A stretch of DNA of 34,013 nucleotides from the NCBI GenBank assembly GCA_030147945.1, contig JASBUL010000003.1, positions 1-34,013 on the forward strand. The letters are read 5' to 3'. Made by a program: the position numbers and the translations under genes. Of this stretch, positions 16,815 through 25,391 are shown piece by piece. The notes under the pieces are model-generated. The model ran no database searches and was not told where the DNA came from. It saw nothing but the letters and a program-made list of their open reading frames with translations. Each line of letters opens with the position of its first letter. The stretch's first letter is position 1. Source of the stretch: Oceanococcus sp. GTDB lineage: Bacteria > Pseudomonadota > Gammaproteobacteria > Nevskiales > Oceanococcaceae.

Positions 16815-18069
16815 CTCCCGCCAGGTGGTGCTCAAAGCCCTGTCGCTGCTCAATAGCGGGCGTAACCTGCCCGATGCACTGAGTCAGGCGGGTATCGTTA
16901 AGCTTTCGCCGCGTGATCGCGCCTTTGCGCGTCGCCTGGCCGTTCATGCGGTGCGCCACAGACGGCGACTCGAACAACAGATCCAGGCTTATCTGCAACG
17001 CCCGACCAAAGACCGCGGCGTGCTGGATCTGTTGTGGCTGGGCGCTGCGCAGATTGACCTGGCCGATGTGGCAACGCATGCAGCGGTCAATTCAACGGTC
17101 GAGGTCGCACCCAAACGCCTGCGTGGTTTGGTCAATGCTATCTTGCGCCGCCGCCTGCGCGAAGCGCCTGCCGCGCCGCAGGGCTTGGCCGAGCAGCACT
17201 CTTTTCCTGGCTGGATGGTGGCGCGGATCACTCGTGACTGGGGTGATCGTGCGGGCGAAATTCTCGATCAGTTGAATCAGGATCCGGCCTTGTGTCTGCG
17301 GATCAACCGGCAGAAATCGTCGCGAGCGCAGTGGTTGACGGCATTGTCTGATGACAGCGCACAGCCGCTGGGCAGCGATGTCGTGCAATCCGATGGTGTT
17401 GTGCTGGCGCAGTCGCGTGAACTGGCCGAGCTGCCGGGTTATGCCGATGGTGGGCTTTCTGTGCAGGGACCCTCGGCACAGGCGGCCGCGCATTTGATGC
17501 AGCTGCAGGCCGGGCTACGTGTGCTTGATGCCTGCGCTGCGCCCGGTGGCAAAACCGCGCACATGCTTGAACTGTGTCCTGACATCGCGTGCACGGCGCT
17601 GGATATCGAGCCGGCGCGCGTGGCGCGGATTGAAGACAACCTCAAACGGCTCGGATTGCAGGCGCGTTGTGTGAGCGGCGATATGCTGGAGCAGGGCGAC
17701 TGGGCTGGCGAGTACGACCGCATCCTGCTGGACGTGCCGTGCTCTGGCACGGGTGTGATCGCTCGCCACCCGGACATCAAATGGTTGCGGCGTGAGCAGG
17801 ACGTGGCGCAGCTCGCTGCACGTCAGCTCAAGATGCTGCAGCGTGCCTGGTCGTGGCTGGTGCCGGGCGGTGTGCTGCTGTACTGCACCTGTTCCATTTT
17901 GAGCGAGGAGAATGATGCGGTTGTCGCCGAGTTCCTCAAGGGGCAGTCAGGGGCGCGTGCGCAGGCCTTGAGCCTACCGTTCGGTCAGGCAAGCGAGTAT
18001 GGTTGGCGCGTGGCGCCGCAGGCGCCGTACGAAGGTTTTTACTTTGCGCGTTTGATCAAGGATCCCTGA
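16807..18069 (+). CDS. rsmB: 16S rRNA (cytosine-967-C5)-methyltransferase RsmB
   Basis: SAM-dependent enzyme that makes m5C967 in 16S rRNA. The 420-residue protein (E. coli 429) has an N-terminal NusB-like RNA-binding domain (about 1-130) and a C-terminal methyltransferase domain with the SAM motif DACAAPGGKTAHM (241-253) and both catalytic cysteines, C312 in VPCSGTGV and C362 in YCTCSI. The start is TTG at 16807, inside the end of fmt, with GGAG seven bases upstream. The def-fmt-rsmB-trkA order is the standard gammaproteobacterial one. Confidence 0.97.
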   Translation: MTDSRQVVLKALSLLNSGRNLPDALSQAGIVKLSPRDRAFARRLAVHAVRHRRRLEQQIQAYLQRPTKDRGVLDLLWLGAAQIDLADVATHAAVNSTVEVAPKRLRGLVNAILRRRLREAPAAPQGLAEQHSFPGWMVARITRDWGDRAGEILDQLNQDPALCLRINRQKSSRAQWLTALSDDSAQPLGSDVVQSDGVVLAQSRELAELPGYADGGLSVQGPSAQAAAHLMQLQAGLRVLDACAAPGGKTAHMLELCPDIACTALDIEPARVARIEDNLKRLGLQARCVSGDMLEQGDWAGEYDRILLDVPCSGTGVIARHPDIKWLRREQDVAQLAARQLKMLQRAWSWLVPGGVLLYCTCSILSEENDAVVAEFLKGQSGARAQALSLPFGQASEYGWRVAPQAPYEGFYFARLIKDP

Positions 18070-18138
18070 CGGCATCGTGAACGCAGCATTGCTAGTTAAA
18101 CGTTGCCCGAAGCTGGTCCCGCGCAGGTCGTCAGCACT

Positions 18139-19515
18139 ATGAAAATAATTATTCTCGGGGCCGGTCAGGTGGGGTCCACGCTGGCGGAGAACCTTGCCGG
18201 CGAAAACAATGACGTCACTGTTGTCGACACCAACAGCGCCTTGTTGCAGGAGCTGCAGGACCGGCTCGACATCCGCACGGTTGCCGGCTTTGCCTCGTAC
18301 CCGGACGTGCTGGCGCGAGCCGGCGCTGATGATGCGGACATGGTGATCGCCGTGACCGACTCGGACGAAACCAATCTGGTGGCCTGCCAGGTGGCGTACT
18401 CCATGTTCCACACGCCGACCAAGATTGCGCGTGTGCGTGCGGCGGAATATCAGCGCAATGGCGGCATGCTGTTTGCGCCGGACGCGATGCCGGTGGACAT
18501 GCAGATCAGCCCCGAACAGCTGGTGACTGACTACATCACCCGTCTGATCGAATACCCCGGTGCCCTGCAGGTTGTGGATTTTGCCCATGGCCGGGTTCGC
18601 CTGGTCGGCGTCAAGGCCTTGTTTGGTGGGCCGCTGGTCGGGCAGGAGCTGCGTGAGCTGGCTGCACACATTCCCAATGTGGACAGCCGCGTGGCGGCGA
18701 TTTATCGGCGTGGCAAGCCGATCATGCCGGAAGGCGACACCGTGGTTGAGGCCGGTGACGAAGTGTTTTTCGTGGCCGCGCGCGAGGACATCTCCAAGGT
18801 GATGTCGGAGATGCGTCGCATCGACAAGCCGGTCAAGCGGGTGTTGCTGGCCGGCGGTGGCAACATCGGCCTGCGCCTGGCCAAGGCGCTGGAGTCGCGC
18901 TGCCGGGTGCGTTTGATCGAGCGCGACCGTGAACGCGCGCGGTATTTGTCCGAGCGTCTTAACAACACCATCGTGCTGGCCGGCGATGCGGCCAACGAGA
19001 ACCTGCTGATCGAGGAGAACATCGAGCACGCCGATGTGTTCTGTGCGGTCACCAACGATGACGAGGCCAACATTCTCTCGGCGATGCTGGCCAAGCGGCT
19101 GGGCGCGACCCGCGTGCTCTCGCTGATCAATCGACCGGCTTATCTTGATCTGGTTGAGGATCGCGACGTGGACATCGCGATTTCGCCGCAGCAGTCAACG
19201 GTCAGTGCCTTGCTCTCACATGTGCGGCGCGGAGACGTGGTGCGCGTGCACAGTCTGCGTCGTGGTGCGGCGGAGGCGATTGAGGCCGTGGCCCATGGCG
19301 ACCAGCGTTCCTCCAAGGTGGTGGGGCGGCGCATTGATGAGATCAAGTGGCCGCAGGGCGCCAGCGTGGGCGCCATCGTGCGCAAGGACAAGGTCATCAT
19401 CGCGCACCATGACACGGTGATTGAATCCGAAGATCACGTCATCGTGTTCATGGTCGACAAGCGCTACACACCGCAGGTCGAGCGCCTGTTCCAGGTCGGC
19501 ATCACCTTTCTGTGA
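18139..19515 (+). CDS. trkA: Trk potassium uptake system NAD-binding regulatory protein TrkA
   Basis: Peripheral cytoplasmic protein that gates the TrkH potassium channel in response to NAD(H)/ATP. From the ATG at 18139 it has 458 residues, the E. coli length. Two tandem RCK modules are visible: the first opens with [16 protein letters not shown], the second with [18 protein letters not shown] near residue 233; each is followed by an RCK-C domain. The frame is open 12 codons upstream but homology fixes the start. The 69-base gap after rsmB holds no convincing promoter. Its stop overlaps the trkH GTG start by four bases (GTGA). Confidence 0.98.
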   Translation: MKIIILGAGQVGSTLAENLAGENNDVTVVDTNSALLQELQDRLDIRTVAGFASYPDVLARAGADDADMVIAVTDSDETNLVACQVAYSMFHTPTKIARVRAAEYQRNGGMLFAPDAMPVDMQISPEQLVTDYITRLIEYPGALQVVDFAHGRVRLVGVKALFGGPLVGQELRELAAHIPNVDSRVAAIYRRGKPIMPEGDTVVEAGDEVFFVAAREDISKVMSEMRRIDKPVKRVLLAGGGNIGLRLAKALESRCRVRLIERDRERARYLSERLNNTIVLAGDAANENLLIEENIEHADVFCAVTNDDEANILSAMLAKRLGATRVLSLINRPAYLDLVEDRDVDIAISPQQSTVSALLSHVRRGDVVRVHSLRRGAAEAIEAVAHGDQRSSKVVGRRIDEIKWPQGASVGAIVRKDKVIIAHHDTVIESEDHVIVFMVDKRYTPQVERLFQVGITFL

Positions 19516-21005
19516 GCAACCCGCTGCTGGCAGCTGTGCGCCACTGGCAGTGGCGCCATCCCTACGTCGCGGTTCAGCGCGTGCTGGGCATCTTGCTGAT
19601 GATGTTTTCGGTGACCATGCTCACCCCGGTGCCGGTGGCGCTGTTTTCACATGAGCCCGTTCACCGCTTTGTTGATGCGTTCGCCGTGACCATCATCACC
19701 GGCATGCTGATCTGGCTGCCGGTGCGACGCCAGCGCGCGGACCTGCGGCTGCGTGACGGTTTTCTGATCGTATGTTCGTTCTGGATCGTGCTCGGTCTGT
19801 TCGGGTGCGTTCCATTTCTGGTCGGAGACAGCTTCGGTCTGTCCTGGACCGATGCCGTATTCGAATCGATGTCCGGTCTGACCACCACCGGATCCACCGT
19901 GCTCAGCGGACTGGATGCCATGCCGCGTGGCTTGCTGTACTACCGGCAGCAGCTGCAATGGCTGGGCGGCATGGGCATCGTGGTTCTGGCTGTGGCGATC
20001 CTGCCGATGCTGGGGGTGGGGGGCATGCAGCTGTACCGGGCTGAGATGCCCGGACCGGTCAAGGACAACAAGCTGACCCCGCGGATTACCGAAACCGCCA
20101 AGGCCCTGTGGTTCATTTACCTGGGCCTGACCCTGCTCTGTGGTCTGGCCTACTGGCTGGCCGGCATGTCGGTTTTTGATGCCATCGGGCACGCGTTTTC
20201 GACCGTGGCCATCGGTGGGTTTTCGACCCACGATGCGAGCATCGCGTGGTTCAACAGTCCGTTGATCGAAGCCTTGGCTGTCGCCTTCATGGTGCTGTCG
20301 GCGTTCAATTTCGCACTGCATTTTGCGGCCTGGCGCAGCACCAGCCTGATGGTTTACCTGCGCGATCCGGAAGCGGTCGGCATGGTGCTGATACTGGCCC
20401 TGGTCAGCGTGCTTGCCATTGTCACCCTGTGGCTGGCCGGGACCTATGCCGATTTTGACACCACCGTACTCAAGGCGGTGTTTCAGGTGGTATCCACCGG
20501 CACCACCACAGGCTTTTCGTCGGCCCCGTTCTCGATGTGGCCTTCGTTTCTGCCGGTGTTGCTGATCTTTATCAGCTTTATTGGGGGCTGTGCGGCCTCG
20601 ACGGCCGGTGGCATGAAAGTCATTCGGGTGCTGTTGCTGATCAAGCAGGGCCAGCGTGAAGTGGCGCGACTGATTCATCCTGCGGCGGAATACCCGGTCA
20701 AGCTCGGACATCGCGCTGTCTCAGGGCATGTGGTCGAGGCGGTGTGGGGGTTTTTCTCGATCTACGTCGCCTTGTTCGCAATCATGCTGCTGCTGCTCAT
20801 GGCCTTCGGTCTGGATCAGGTCACCGCTTTTTCCGCCGTGGCGGCATGTCTGAATAATCTGGGGCCGGGCCTGGGTGAGGTGGCGGAGAATTTCGCCAGC
20901 GTGCCGGATCCGGCCAAATGGGTGCTGGTGTTTGCCATGCTCCTGGGGCGTCTGGAAATCTTCACTTTGCTGGTGCTGTTCACGCCAAGCTTCTGGCGGC
21001 GCTGA
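19512..21005 (+). CDS. trkH: Trk potassium uptake channel subunit TrkH
   Basis: Inner-membrane potassium-translocating subunit, a four-repeat channel of the SKT superfamily. The 497-residue protein (E. coli 483) has four pore-loop segments carrying selectivity-filter glycines: [36 protein letters not shown] and [12 protein letters not shown]. Many hydrophobic helices are visible throughout. The start is GTG overlapping trkA, so channel and gate are translationally coupled. No terminator with a T tract is visible before thrB. Confidence 0.97.
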   Translation: MSNPLLAAVRHWQWRHPYVAVQRVLGILLMMFSVTMLTPVPVALFSHEPVHRFVDAFAVTIITGMLIWLPVRRQRADLRLRDGFLIVCSFWIVLGLFGCVPFLVGDSFGLSWTDAVFESMSGLTTTGSTVLSGLDAMPRGLLYYRQQLQWLGGMGIVVLAVAILPMLGVGGMQLYRAEMPGPVKDNKLTPRITETAKALWFIYLGLTLLCGLAYWLAGMSVFDAIGHAFSTVAIGGFSTHDASIAWFNSPLIEALAVAFMVLSAFNFALHFAAWRSTSLMVYLRDPEAVGMVLILALVSVLAIVTLWLAGTYADFDTTVLKAVFQVVSTGTTTGFSSAPFSMWPSFLPVLLIFISFIGGCAASTAGGMKVIRVLLLIKQGQREVARLIHPAAEYPVKLGHRAVSGHVVEAVWGFFSIYVALFAIMLLLLMAFGLDQVTAFSAVAACLNNLGPGLGEVAENFASVPDPAKWVLVFAMLLGRLEIFTLLVLFTPSFWRR

Positions 21006-21039
21006 TCTGTCGCTTGTGCGGGGCGCCTTGGCGCTGCGC

Positions 21040-21045
21040 TATCAT
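21040..21045 (+). promoter_or_regulatory. Possible -10 element upstream of thrB
   Basis: TATCAT matches the -10 consensus at five of six positions and lies 29 bases before the thrB ATG in the 69-base gap after trkH. No good -35 lies at 16-18 bases spacing, so this is tentative. Confidence 0.3.
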
Positions 21046-21074
21046 TGCCCGTTTTTCACCGCCTGGCAGGCCGA

Positions 21075-22016
21075 ATGAGCGTCTTCACGCCCGTATCCGA
21101 ATCCGAGTTGCGCCGCTATCTGAGTGACTATGATCTGGGTGATCTGATCGCTTACAAAGGGATTGAGGAAGGTATCGAGAACACCAATTTCTTCCTGACC
21201 ACGAGCCAGGGTGAATTCGTGCTGACCCTTTTCGAGCGCACACCGGCGGCGGATCTGCCGTATTTTCTGGGCGTCATGGACCACCTGTCGCGTGCCGCCA
21301 TCCCCAGCGCGCGACCGATGCTGCGGCGTGACGGGCAGGTGCTGGGCAGCCTGAACGGGCGGGCCAGTGCGATTGTCGAACGTCTGCCCGGACGTGGCCT
21401 GGAGCAACCGCATCCACAGCAGGCTGCGGCGCTGGGCGATGTGCTGGCGAAAATGCATCAGGCCGGGGCCGACTTCCCCGACCATCGGCCCAATTGCCGT
21501 GGGCCAGCCTGGTGGGAGCCCGCCGCCGTGCGTCTGCGCGACAAGCTGCCGGCGGCGCAATACGCCTTGCTGGAAGACGAACTGGCCTTCCAGGCCACAT
21601 TTGATCAGAAGGCCCTGCCGGGTGGCGTGATTCACGCTGATCTGTTTCGTGACAATGCCCTGTTCGACGGCATGCAATTGACCGGTCTGATCGATTTCTA
21701 CTACGCCTGCAACGATGCCTGGGCCTACGATGTGGCGGTGTGCGTCAATGACTGGGCCATCAACGCGCGAGGACAGTTCGACGCCGCGGTGTATGAGGCG
21801 CTGGTCGGTGCATACGCTGCCCAGAGGGCCTTCAGCGCGGCGGAGCGAGACGCCTGGCCGGCGCAGCTGCGTCGCGCGGCCTTGCGTTTCTGGGTGTCGC
21901 GCCTGCTTGACTGGCATTTCCCGCGCCCGGGCGAGCTGACCTACAGCAAGGATCCAGGCGAGTTCGAGCGCATCCTGCGTGGGCACCGCGAGCACACCCC
22001 TCAATGGCCGGGATGA
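21075..22016 (+). CDS. thrB: Homoserine kinase, ThrB of the APH/choline-kinase fold
   Basis: Phosphorylates homoserine to O-phosphohomoserine, the penultimate step of threonine synthesis. This 313-residue protein belongs to the aminoglycoside-phosphotransferase-like type found in Pseudomonas and alphaproteobacteria, not the GHMP type of E. coli. It shows YKGIEEGIENTNFFL (27-41), ERLPGRG, the catalytic HADLFRDN (187-194) and LIDFYY with D207. The start is the ATG at 21075; ten upstream codons belong to the intergenic region. Related APH-fold kinases can act on other substrates, but the N-terminal GIENTN and overall length fit ThrB. It overlaps the following TRAP gene, an unusual partner. Confidence 0.9.
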   Translation: MSVFTPVSESELRRYLSDYDLGDLIAYKGIEEGIENTNFFLTTSQGEFVLTLFERTPAADLPYFLGVMDHLSRAAIPSARPMLRRDGQVLGSLNGRASAIVERLPGRGLEQPHPQQAAALGDVLAKMHQAGADFPDHRPNCRGPAWWEPAAVRLRDKLPAAQYALLEDELAFQATFDQKALPGGVIHADLFRDNALFDGMQLTGLIDFYYACNDAWAYDVAVCVNDWAINARGQFDAAVYEALVGAYAAQRAFSAAERDAWPAQLRRAALRFWVSRLLDWHFPRPGELTYSKDPGEFERILRGHREHTPQWPG

Positions 22017-22534
22017 ACGCCCTGATGGCGGTGCTGCGTCTGCTGGAGCGGGGCAATCGCGTGCTCTTTGCCGTGGCCAGCTGGGCCTGTTTCGTGATGG
22101 CTCTGCTGGGATTGGCCATCGTCGTGGCGCGCTACGGTTTTTCGGTCGGTTCGATCGCCGCGCAGGAACTGGTCATGTACCTGCACGCCTTCGTGCTGCT
22201 GTGTGCTGCGGCCACAACGCTGGCCAGCGACGGCCATGTGCGGGTCGACATCTTCTATGCGCGCTGGTCGGAATCCCGGCGTGGCTTGATCAACCTCGCA
22301 GGCACCTTGCTGCTGCTCATGCCGGTCATGCTGTTCGTGCTGTTCATCAGCTGGGACTATGTCGGACATGCCTGGGCGCGGCGTGAAGCGTCGGCCGAGC
22401 CGGGCGGTCTGGCCTGGGTCTATCTGCTCAAGAGCCTGATTCTGCTGTTTGCGGTGCAGATGCTGTTGCAGGGGGCAGTGCAGGCGGTGCAGGCCTGGCA
22501 AGTCTGGCGGGGCGCTGCGGAGCCACGCTCATGA
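22004..22534 (+). CDS. TRAP transporter small membrane subunit (DctQ family)
   Basis: Small subunit of a tripartite ATP-independent periplasmic transporter, which imports organic acids using an ion gradient and an extracytoplasmic binding protein. The 176-residue product has four predicted membrane segments (around residues 21-42, 55-75, 96-116 and 141-165) and the family-typical AAQELVMYLHAFVLLCAAATTL and DGHVRVDIFY motifs. The ATG at 22004 overlaps thrB by 13 bases; a second ATG at 22013 would give a 4-base ATGA overlap and may be the true start. Sequence resembles the long-permease TRAP group that includes 2-oxo acid systems, but the substrate cannot be read here. Confidence 0.93.
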   Translation: MAGMNALMAVLRLLERGNRVLFAVASWACFVMALLGLAIVVARYGFSVGSIAAQELVMYLHAFVLLCAAATTLASDGHVRVDIFYARWSESRRGLINLAGTLLLLMPVMLFVLFISWDYVGHAWARREASAEPGGLAWVYLLKSLILLFAVQMLLQGAVQAVQAWQVWRGAAEPRS

Positions 22535-23898
22535 TCGCCTTCGTGATGTTTGTTGCGGTCTGTGTGGTGCTGTTGCTGGGATACCCGGTGGCCCTGACCC
22601 TGGCCGGTGTCGCGCTGTGGTTCGCGCTGTTCGGGATCACCCTGGGGATGCTTGAGCCGAGCGAGCTGCTGGCGTTTCCCAGTCGCCTGTTCGGCATCAT
22701 GAACAACCAGACCCTGGTGGCAGTACCGCTGTTCGTGCTTATGGGCGTGGTGCTGGAGAAGGCCAAGCTGGCAGAGGAACTGCTCGATGCGATGGCGGCA
22801 CTGGCCGGACGTTTGCGCGGCGGGCTGGGCGTGTCCGTGGTTTTGGTGGGCGCCCTGCTGGCGGCTTCGACCGGTATCGTCGGCGCCACGGTCGTGACCA
22901 TGGGCTTGCTGTCACTGCCGACCATGCTCAAACGCGGTTATTCGCCGGCAGTGGCCAGCGGCACGATTGCGGCCGCCGGGACACTGGGCCAGATCATCCC
23001 GCCGTCGATCATTCTGGTGTTGCTCGGCGATGTGCTGTCATCGGCCTATCAGCAGGCCCAGCTGGCCCAGGGCATTTTCAGTTTGCAAACCGTTTCGGTT
23101 GGCGATCTGTTCGTCGGCGCGCTGGTGCCTGGTCTGATTCTGGTCAGTGCCTATATCGTGTACCTAGTCGTGGCGGCGGCACTCAAGCCGGAACTGATGC
23201 CGGCGCCTGCGGCGGAAGACTGTGTGCGCGGCCGGAACCTGTGGCTGCAGCTGATGCGTGGGCTGCTGCCGCCGATGCTGTTGATCGTGGCGGTGCTGGG
23301 GTCGATCATGCTGGGCTATGCCACGCCAACCGAGGCTGCCGCTGTCGGCGCCTGCGGTGCGCTGCTGTTGGCTGCACTGCGTGGCCAGCTGAGTCTGGCG
23401 GCGATGACGAGTGCAGGGCAACAGACAGCCCGTATCACCAGCATGGTGTTTCTGATCTTTATCGGCGCTTCGCTGTTTTCGATGGTCTTCAACGCCTATG
23501 GTGGCGATGAGCAGGTGCATGCCTTGCTGACGTCGCTGCCAGGGGGCGCTTTCGGCGCCATGCTCTGCGTCATGCTGCTGATGTTCCTGCTCGGCTTCAT
23601 ACTCGACTTCATCGAAATCACCTTTGTGGTGGTGCCGATTGTCGGTCCGGTGCTGTTGCAGTTGGGGCTGGATCCGGTGTGGCTGGGGGTGATGATGGCG
23701 ATCAATCTGCAGACGTCGTTCCTGACCCCGCCCTTCGGTTTTGCCCTGTTCTATTTGCGCGGTGTGGCGCCGCCGGAACTGACCACGCCGCAGCTCTATC
23801 GCGGGGTGGTCCCGTTCATTGCCATACAGGTCGGCATGCTGATACTGCTGGCGCTGTGGCCGGGGTTGGCCACCTGGCTGCCTGGGGTCGTCTACTAG
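22531..23898 (+). CDS. TRAP transporter large permease subunit (DctM family)
   Basis: Large channel-forming subunit of the TRAP transporter, working with the preceding DctQ-like protein in the inner membrane. The 455-residue protein shows about a dozen hydrophobic segments and the family motifs MNNQTLVAVPLFVLMG, STGIVGATVVTMG, AAAGTLGQIIPPSI, YATPTEAAAVGA and LQTSFLTPPFGFALFYLRGV. Its ATG overlaps the DctQ stop by four bases. No DctP-type binding-protein gene lies on either side: upstream is thrB, downstream is convergent folE. Confidence 0.96.
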   Translation: MIAFVMFVAVCVVLLLGYPVALTLAGVALWFALFGITLGMLEPSELLAFPSRLFGIMNNQTLVAVPLFVLMGVVLEKAKLAEELLDAMAALAGRLRGGLGVSVVLVGALLAASTGIVGATVVTMGLLSLPTMLKRGYSPAVASGTIAAAGTLGQIIPPSIILVLLGDVLSSAYQQAQLAQGIFSLQTVSVGDLFVGALVPGLILVSAYIVYLVVAAALKPELMPAPAAEDCVRGRNLWLQLMRGLLPPMLLIVAVLGSIMLGYATPTEAAAVGACGALLLAALRGQLSLAAMTSAGQQTARITSMVFLIFIGASLFSMVFNAYGGDEQVHALLTSLPGGAFGAMLCVMLLMFLLGFILDFIEITFVVVPIVGPVLLQLGLDPVWLGVMMAINLQTSFLTPPFGFALFYLRGVAPPELTTPQLYRGVVPFIAIQVGMLILLALWPGLATWLPGVVY

Positions 23899-23910
23899 GC
23901 CCGCTGGGCC
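23898..23910. terminator. GC hairpin between convergent dctM and folE
   Basis: GGCCC-GCT-GGGCC forms a five-pair stem right at the dctM stop codon, 10 bases from the folE stop on the other strand. There is no T tract on either strand, so intrinsic termination is doubtful. It is the only structure in the 21-base gap. Confidence 0.25.
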
Positions 23911-23919
23911 GGGCTGCGC

Positions 23920-24489
23920 TCAGCGTTGCCCGCAGTTCAGCAGGTTGAGAAACTCGCCGCGGGTGCGTGGATCTTCGCGGAATGCACCCAGCATCATCGA
24001 AGTCATCATGCTGGAGTTCTGCTTCTCGACCCCGCGCATCATCATGCACATATGGCGTGATTCAATCACCACGCCGACTCCGCGGGCACCGGTGACGCGT
24101 TCCACCGCCAGGGCAATATCCCGGGTCAGGCCTTCCTGAATCTGCAGGCGCCGGGCGTACATGTCGACGATGCGTGGAATCTTGGACAGGCCAATGACTT
24201 TGCCGGCGGGCAGATAGGCCACATGACAGCGGCCGGTGAAGGGCAGCAGATGGTGCTCGCACAGGGAGTACATCTCGATGTCCCGCACGATCACCATTTC
24301 GTCCATCTCGGACTCGAAAATGGCGTTGTTGACGATGTCTTCCAGCTTCTGCTCGTAGCCGCTGGTCAGGAACTGCATGGCGGCGGCCGCCCGCTTGGGC
24401 GTATCGCGCAGACCATCACGCGAAGGGTCTTCGCCTATGGCCTTGAGAATCTCGAGATATTGGTGTTCCACGTCGGCGATGTAACGCAT
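23920..24489 (-). CDS. folE: GTP cyclohydrolase I (type IA, zinc)
   Basis: Opens the GTP ring to give 7,8-dihydroneopterin triphosphate, the first step of folate and pterin synthesis, upstream of FolB. The 189-residue protein starts [22 protein letters not shown] and has zinc ligands C77 and H80 in [10 protein letters not shown] and C148 in [11 protein letters not shown], with the conserved [17 protein letters not shown] stretch. The complete CEHH/C set marks the zinc-dependent FolE1 rather than the metal-promiscuous FolE2. It starts ten bases from the divergent ParB-like gene. A CATAAT at 24509-24504 would be its -10, leaving a leader of only about eight bases. Confidence 0.97.
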   Translation of the reverse strand: MRYIADVEHQYLEILKAIGEDPSRDGLRDTPKRAAAAMQFLTSGYEQKLEDIVNNAIFESEMDEMVIVRDIEMYSLCEHHLLPFTGRCHVAYLPAGKVIGLSKIPRIVDMYARRLQIQEGLTRDIALAVERVTGARGVGVVIESRHMCMMMRGVEKQNSSMMTSMMLGAFREDPRTRGEFLNLLNCGQR

Positions 24490-24509
24490 AATTGAAACAA
24501 TGAATTATG
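24487..24509. promoter_or_regulatory. Symmetric divergent promoter or operator between folE and the ParB-like gene
   Basis: CATAATT (24487-24493) and AATTATG (24503-24509) are a perfect seven-base inverted repeat around nine bases. Each arm holds CATAAT, a five-of-six -10 match, one on each strand. For the ParB-like gene a start seven bases downstream would fall at 24499-24500, its ATG; for folE it would fall about eight bases before the ATG. Neither has a good -35 or a ribosome site. Confidence 0.45.
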
Positions 24510-25306
24510 ACACAGCGGCCGGCAGCCAAGTCGTCCGGCTGCCGCTTGATCTGATCCGCCCCGGGCGGGCGCAGATGCGGCGCATCTTCAATCCAGAGGC
24601 GCTGGATGACCTGGCTGAATCGATTCGTTCGGCCGGATTGATCCAGCCCGTGGTCGTGCGCGGCATCGGAGACGGGGTCTACGAATTGCTCGCTGGAGAG
24701 CGCCGCTGGCGCGCCGCACAGCGGGCTGGCTTGCAGGATATTCCGGCCATCATCCGCGACGATGTGGATGATCAGGAAGCCGTTGTGCTGGGGTTGATCG
24801 AGAATCTTCAGCGTGAGTCGCTGACACCGATGGAAACGGCCCATGGTCTCAAGGAGCTGTCGGCACGGCTGGAGCTGACCCACGCGGCCGCAGCGGACCG
24901 GATCGGCAAATCACGGGTCTACGTGACCAATTTCCTGCGTCTGCTGAATCTGTGCGAAGCGGTTCAGGAGCGGGTGAACGCAGGCGAGCTCAGTATGGGC
25001 CACGCGCGAGCCCTCGCTACGTTGCCCGCGCGCGAGCAGGCCCAGTGGGCGGCCGAGACGATCCGCCATCAGTGGTCGGTCAGAACGCTGGAGGCGCGCT
25101 TGCGGCAGCGGGCGGCACAGCCTTTGCATAGCGGCAACGATGCCGAGTGGAAACGGCTGGGACGGCGTTTGACCGAATTGCTGGGCAACCGGGTTGAGTT
25201 GCGTGGTGATTCGCGCGGGCGTGGCGATATGACAATCAAGTTTCACTCGTTTGAGGAACTCGACGGCTTGTTGGAGCGTCTGGGTTACGACAATGACGAC
25301 TTTTAG
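24500..25306 (+). CDS. Orphan ParB/Spo0J-family DNA-binding protein
   Basis: A 268-residue ParB-like protein. The N-terminal CTP-binding domain has the GERRWRA box (66-72) and ENLQRE (101-106); a helix-turn-helix follows at about 120-148 ([19 protein letters not shown]) with SMGHARAL (165-172); the last 35 residues ([20 protein letters not shown]) resemble the ParB dimerisation domain. So all parts of a chromosomal ParB clamp are present. However, no parA is adjacent: neighbours are folE and a DUF1329 gene, whereas chromosomal parAB normally sits by gidAB near the origin. It may be a second ParB-like factor such as a Noc-type or regulatory protein. The function is not assigned. The start has no ribosome site. 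Confidence 0.88.
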   Translation: MNYDTAAGSQVVRLPLDLIRPGRAQMRRIFNPEALDDLAESIRSAGLIQPVVVRGIGDGVYELLAGERRWRAAQRAGLQDIPAIIRDDVDDQEAVVLGLIENLQRESLTPMETAHGLKELSARLELTHAAAADRIGKSRVYVTNFLRLLNLCEAVQERVNAGELSMGHARALATLPAREQAQWAAETIRHQWSVRTLEARLRQRAAQPLHSGNDAEWKRLGRRLTELLGNRVELRGDSRGRGDMTIKFHSFEELDGLLERLGYDNDDF

Positions 25307-25391
25307 GGCGTAAAGGCTGAATTCGACTACTGTTTGTTTTAGTCTTGCGCCACAATACGCACTTTGATGTGAGAGACACAGGAGACACATT

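Noticed and set aside
15678-16853. Minus-strand open frame of 391 codons
   Set aside because: Lies opposite def and fmt, both with catalytic motifs.
18070-18138. Promoter between rsmB and trkA
   Set aside because: No -10/-35 pair with acceptable spacing; the genes are probably read from the def promoter.
21022-21034. GCGCC-TT-GGCGC repeat after trkH as a terminator
   Set aside because: The two-base loop is sterically poor and there is no T tract.
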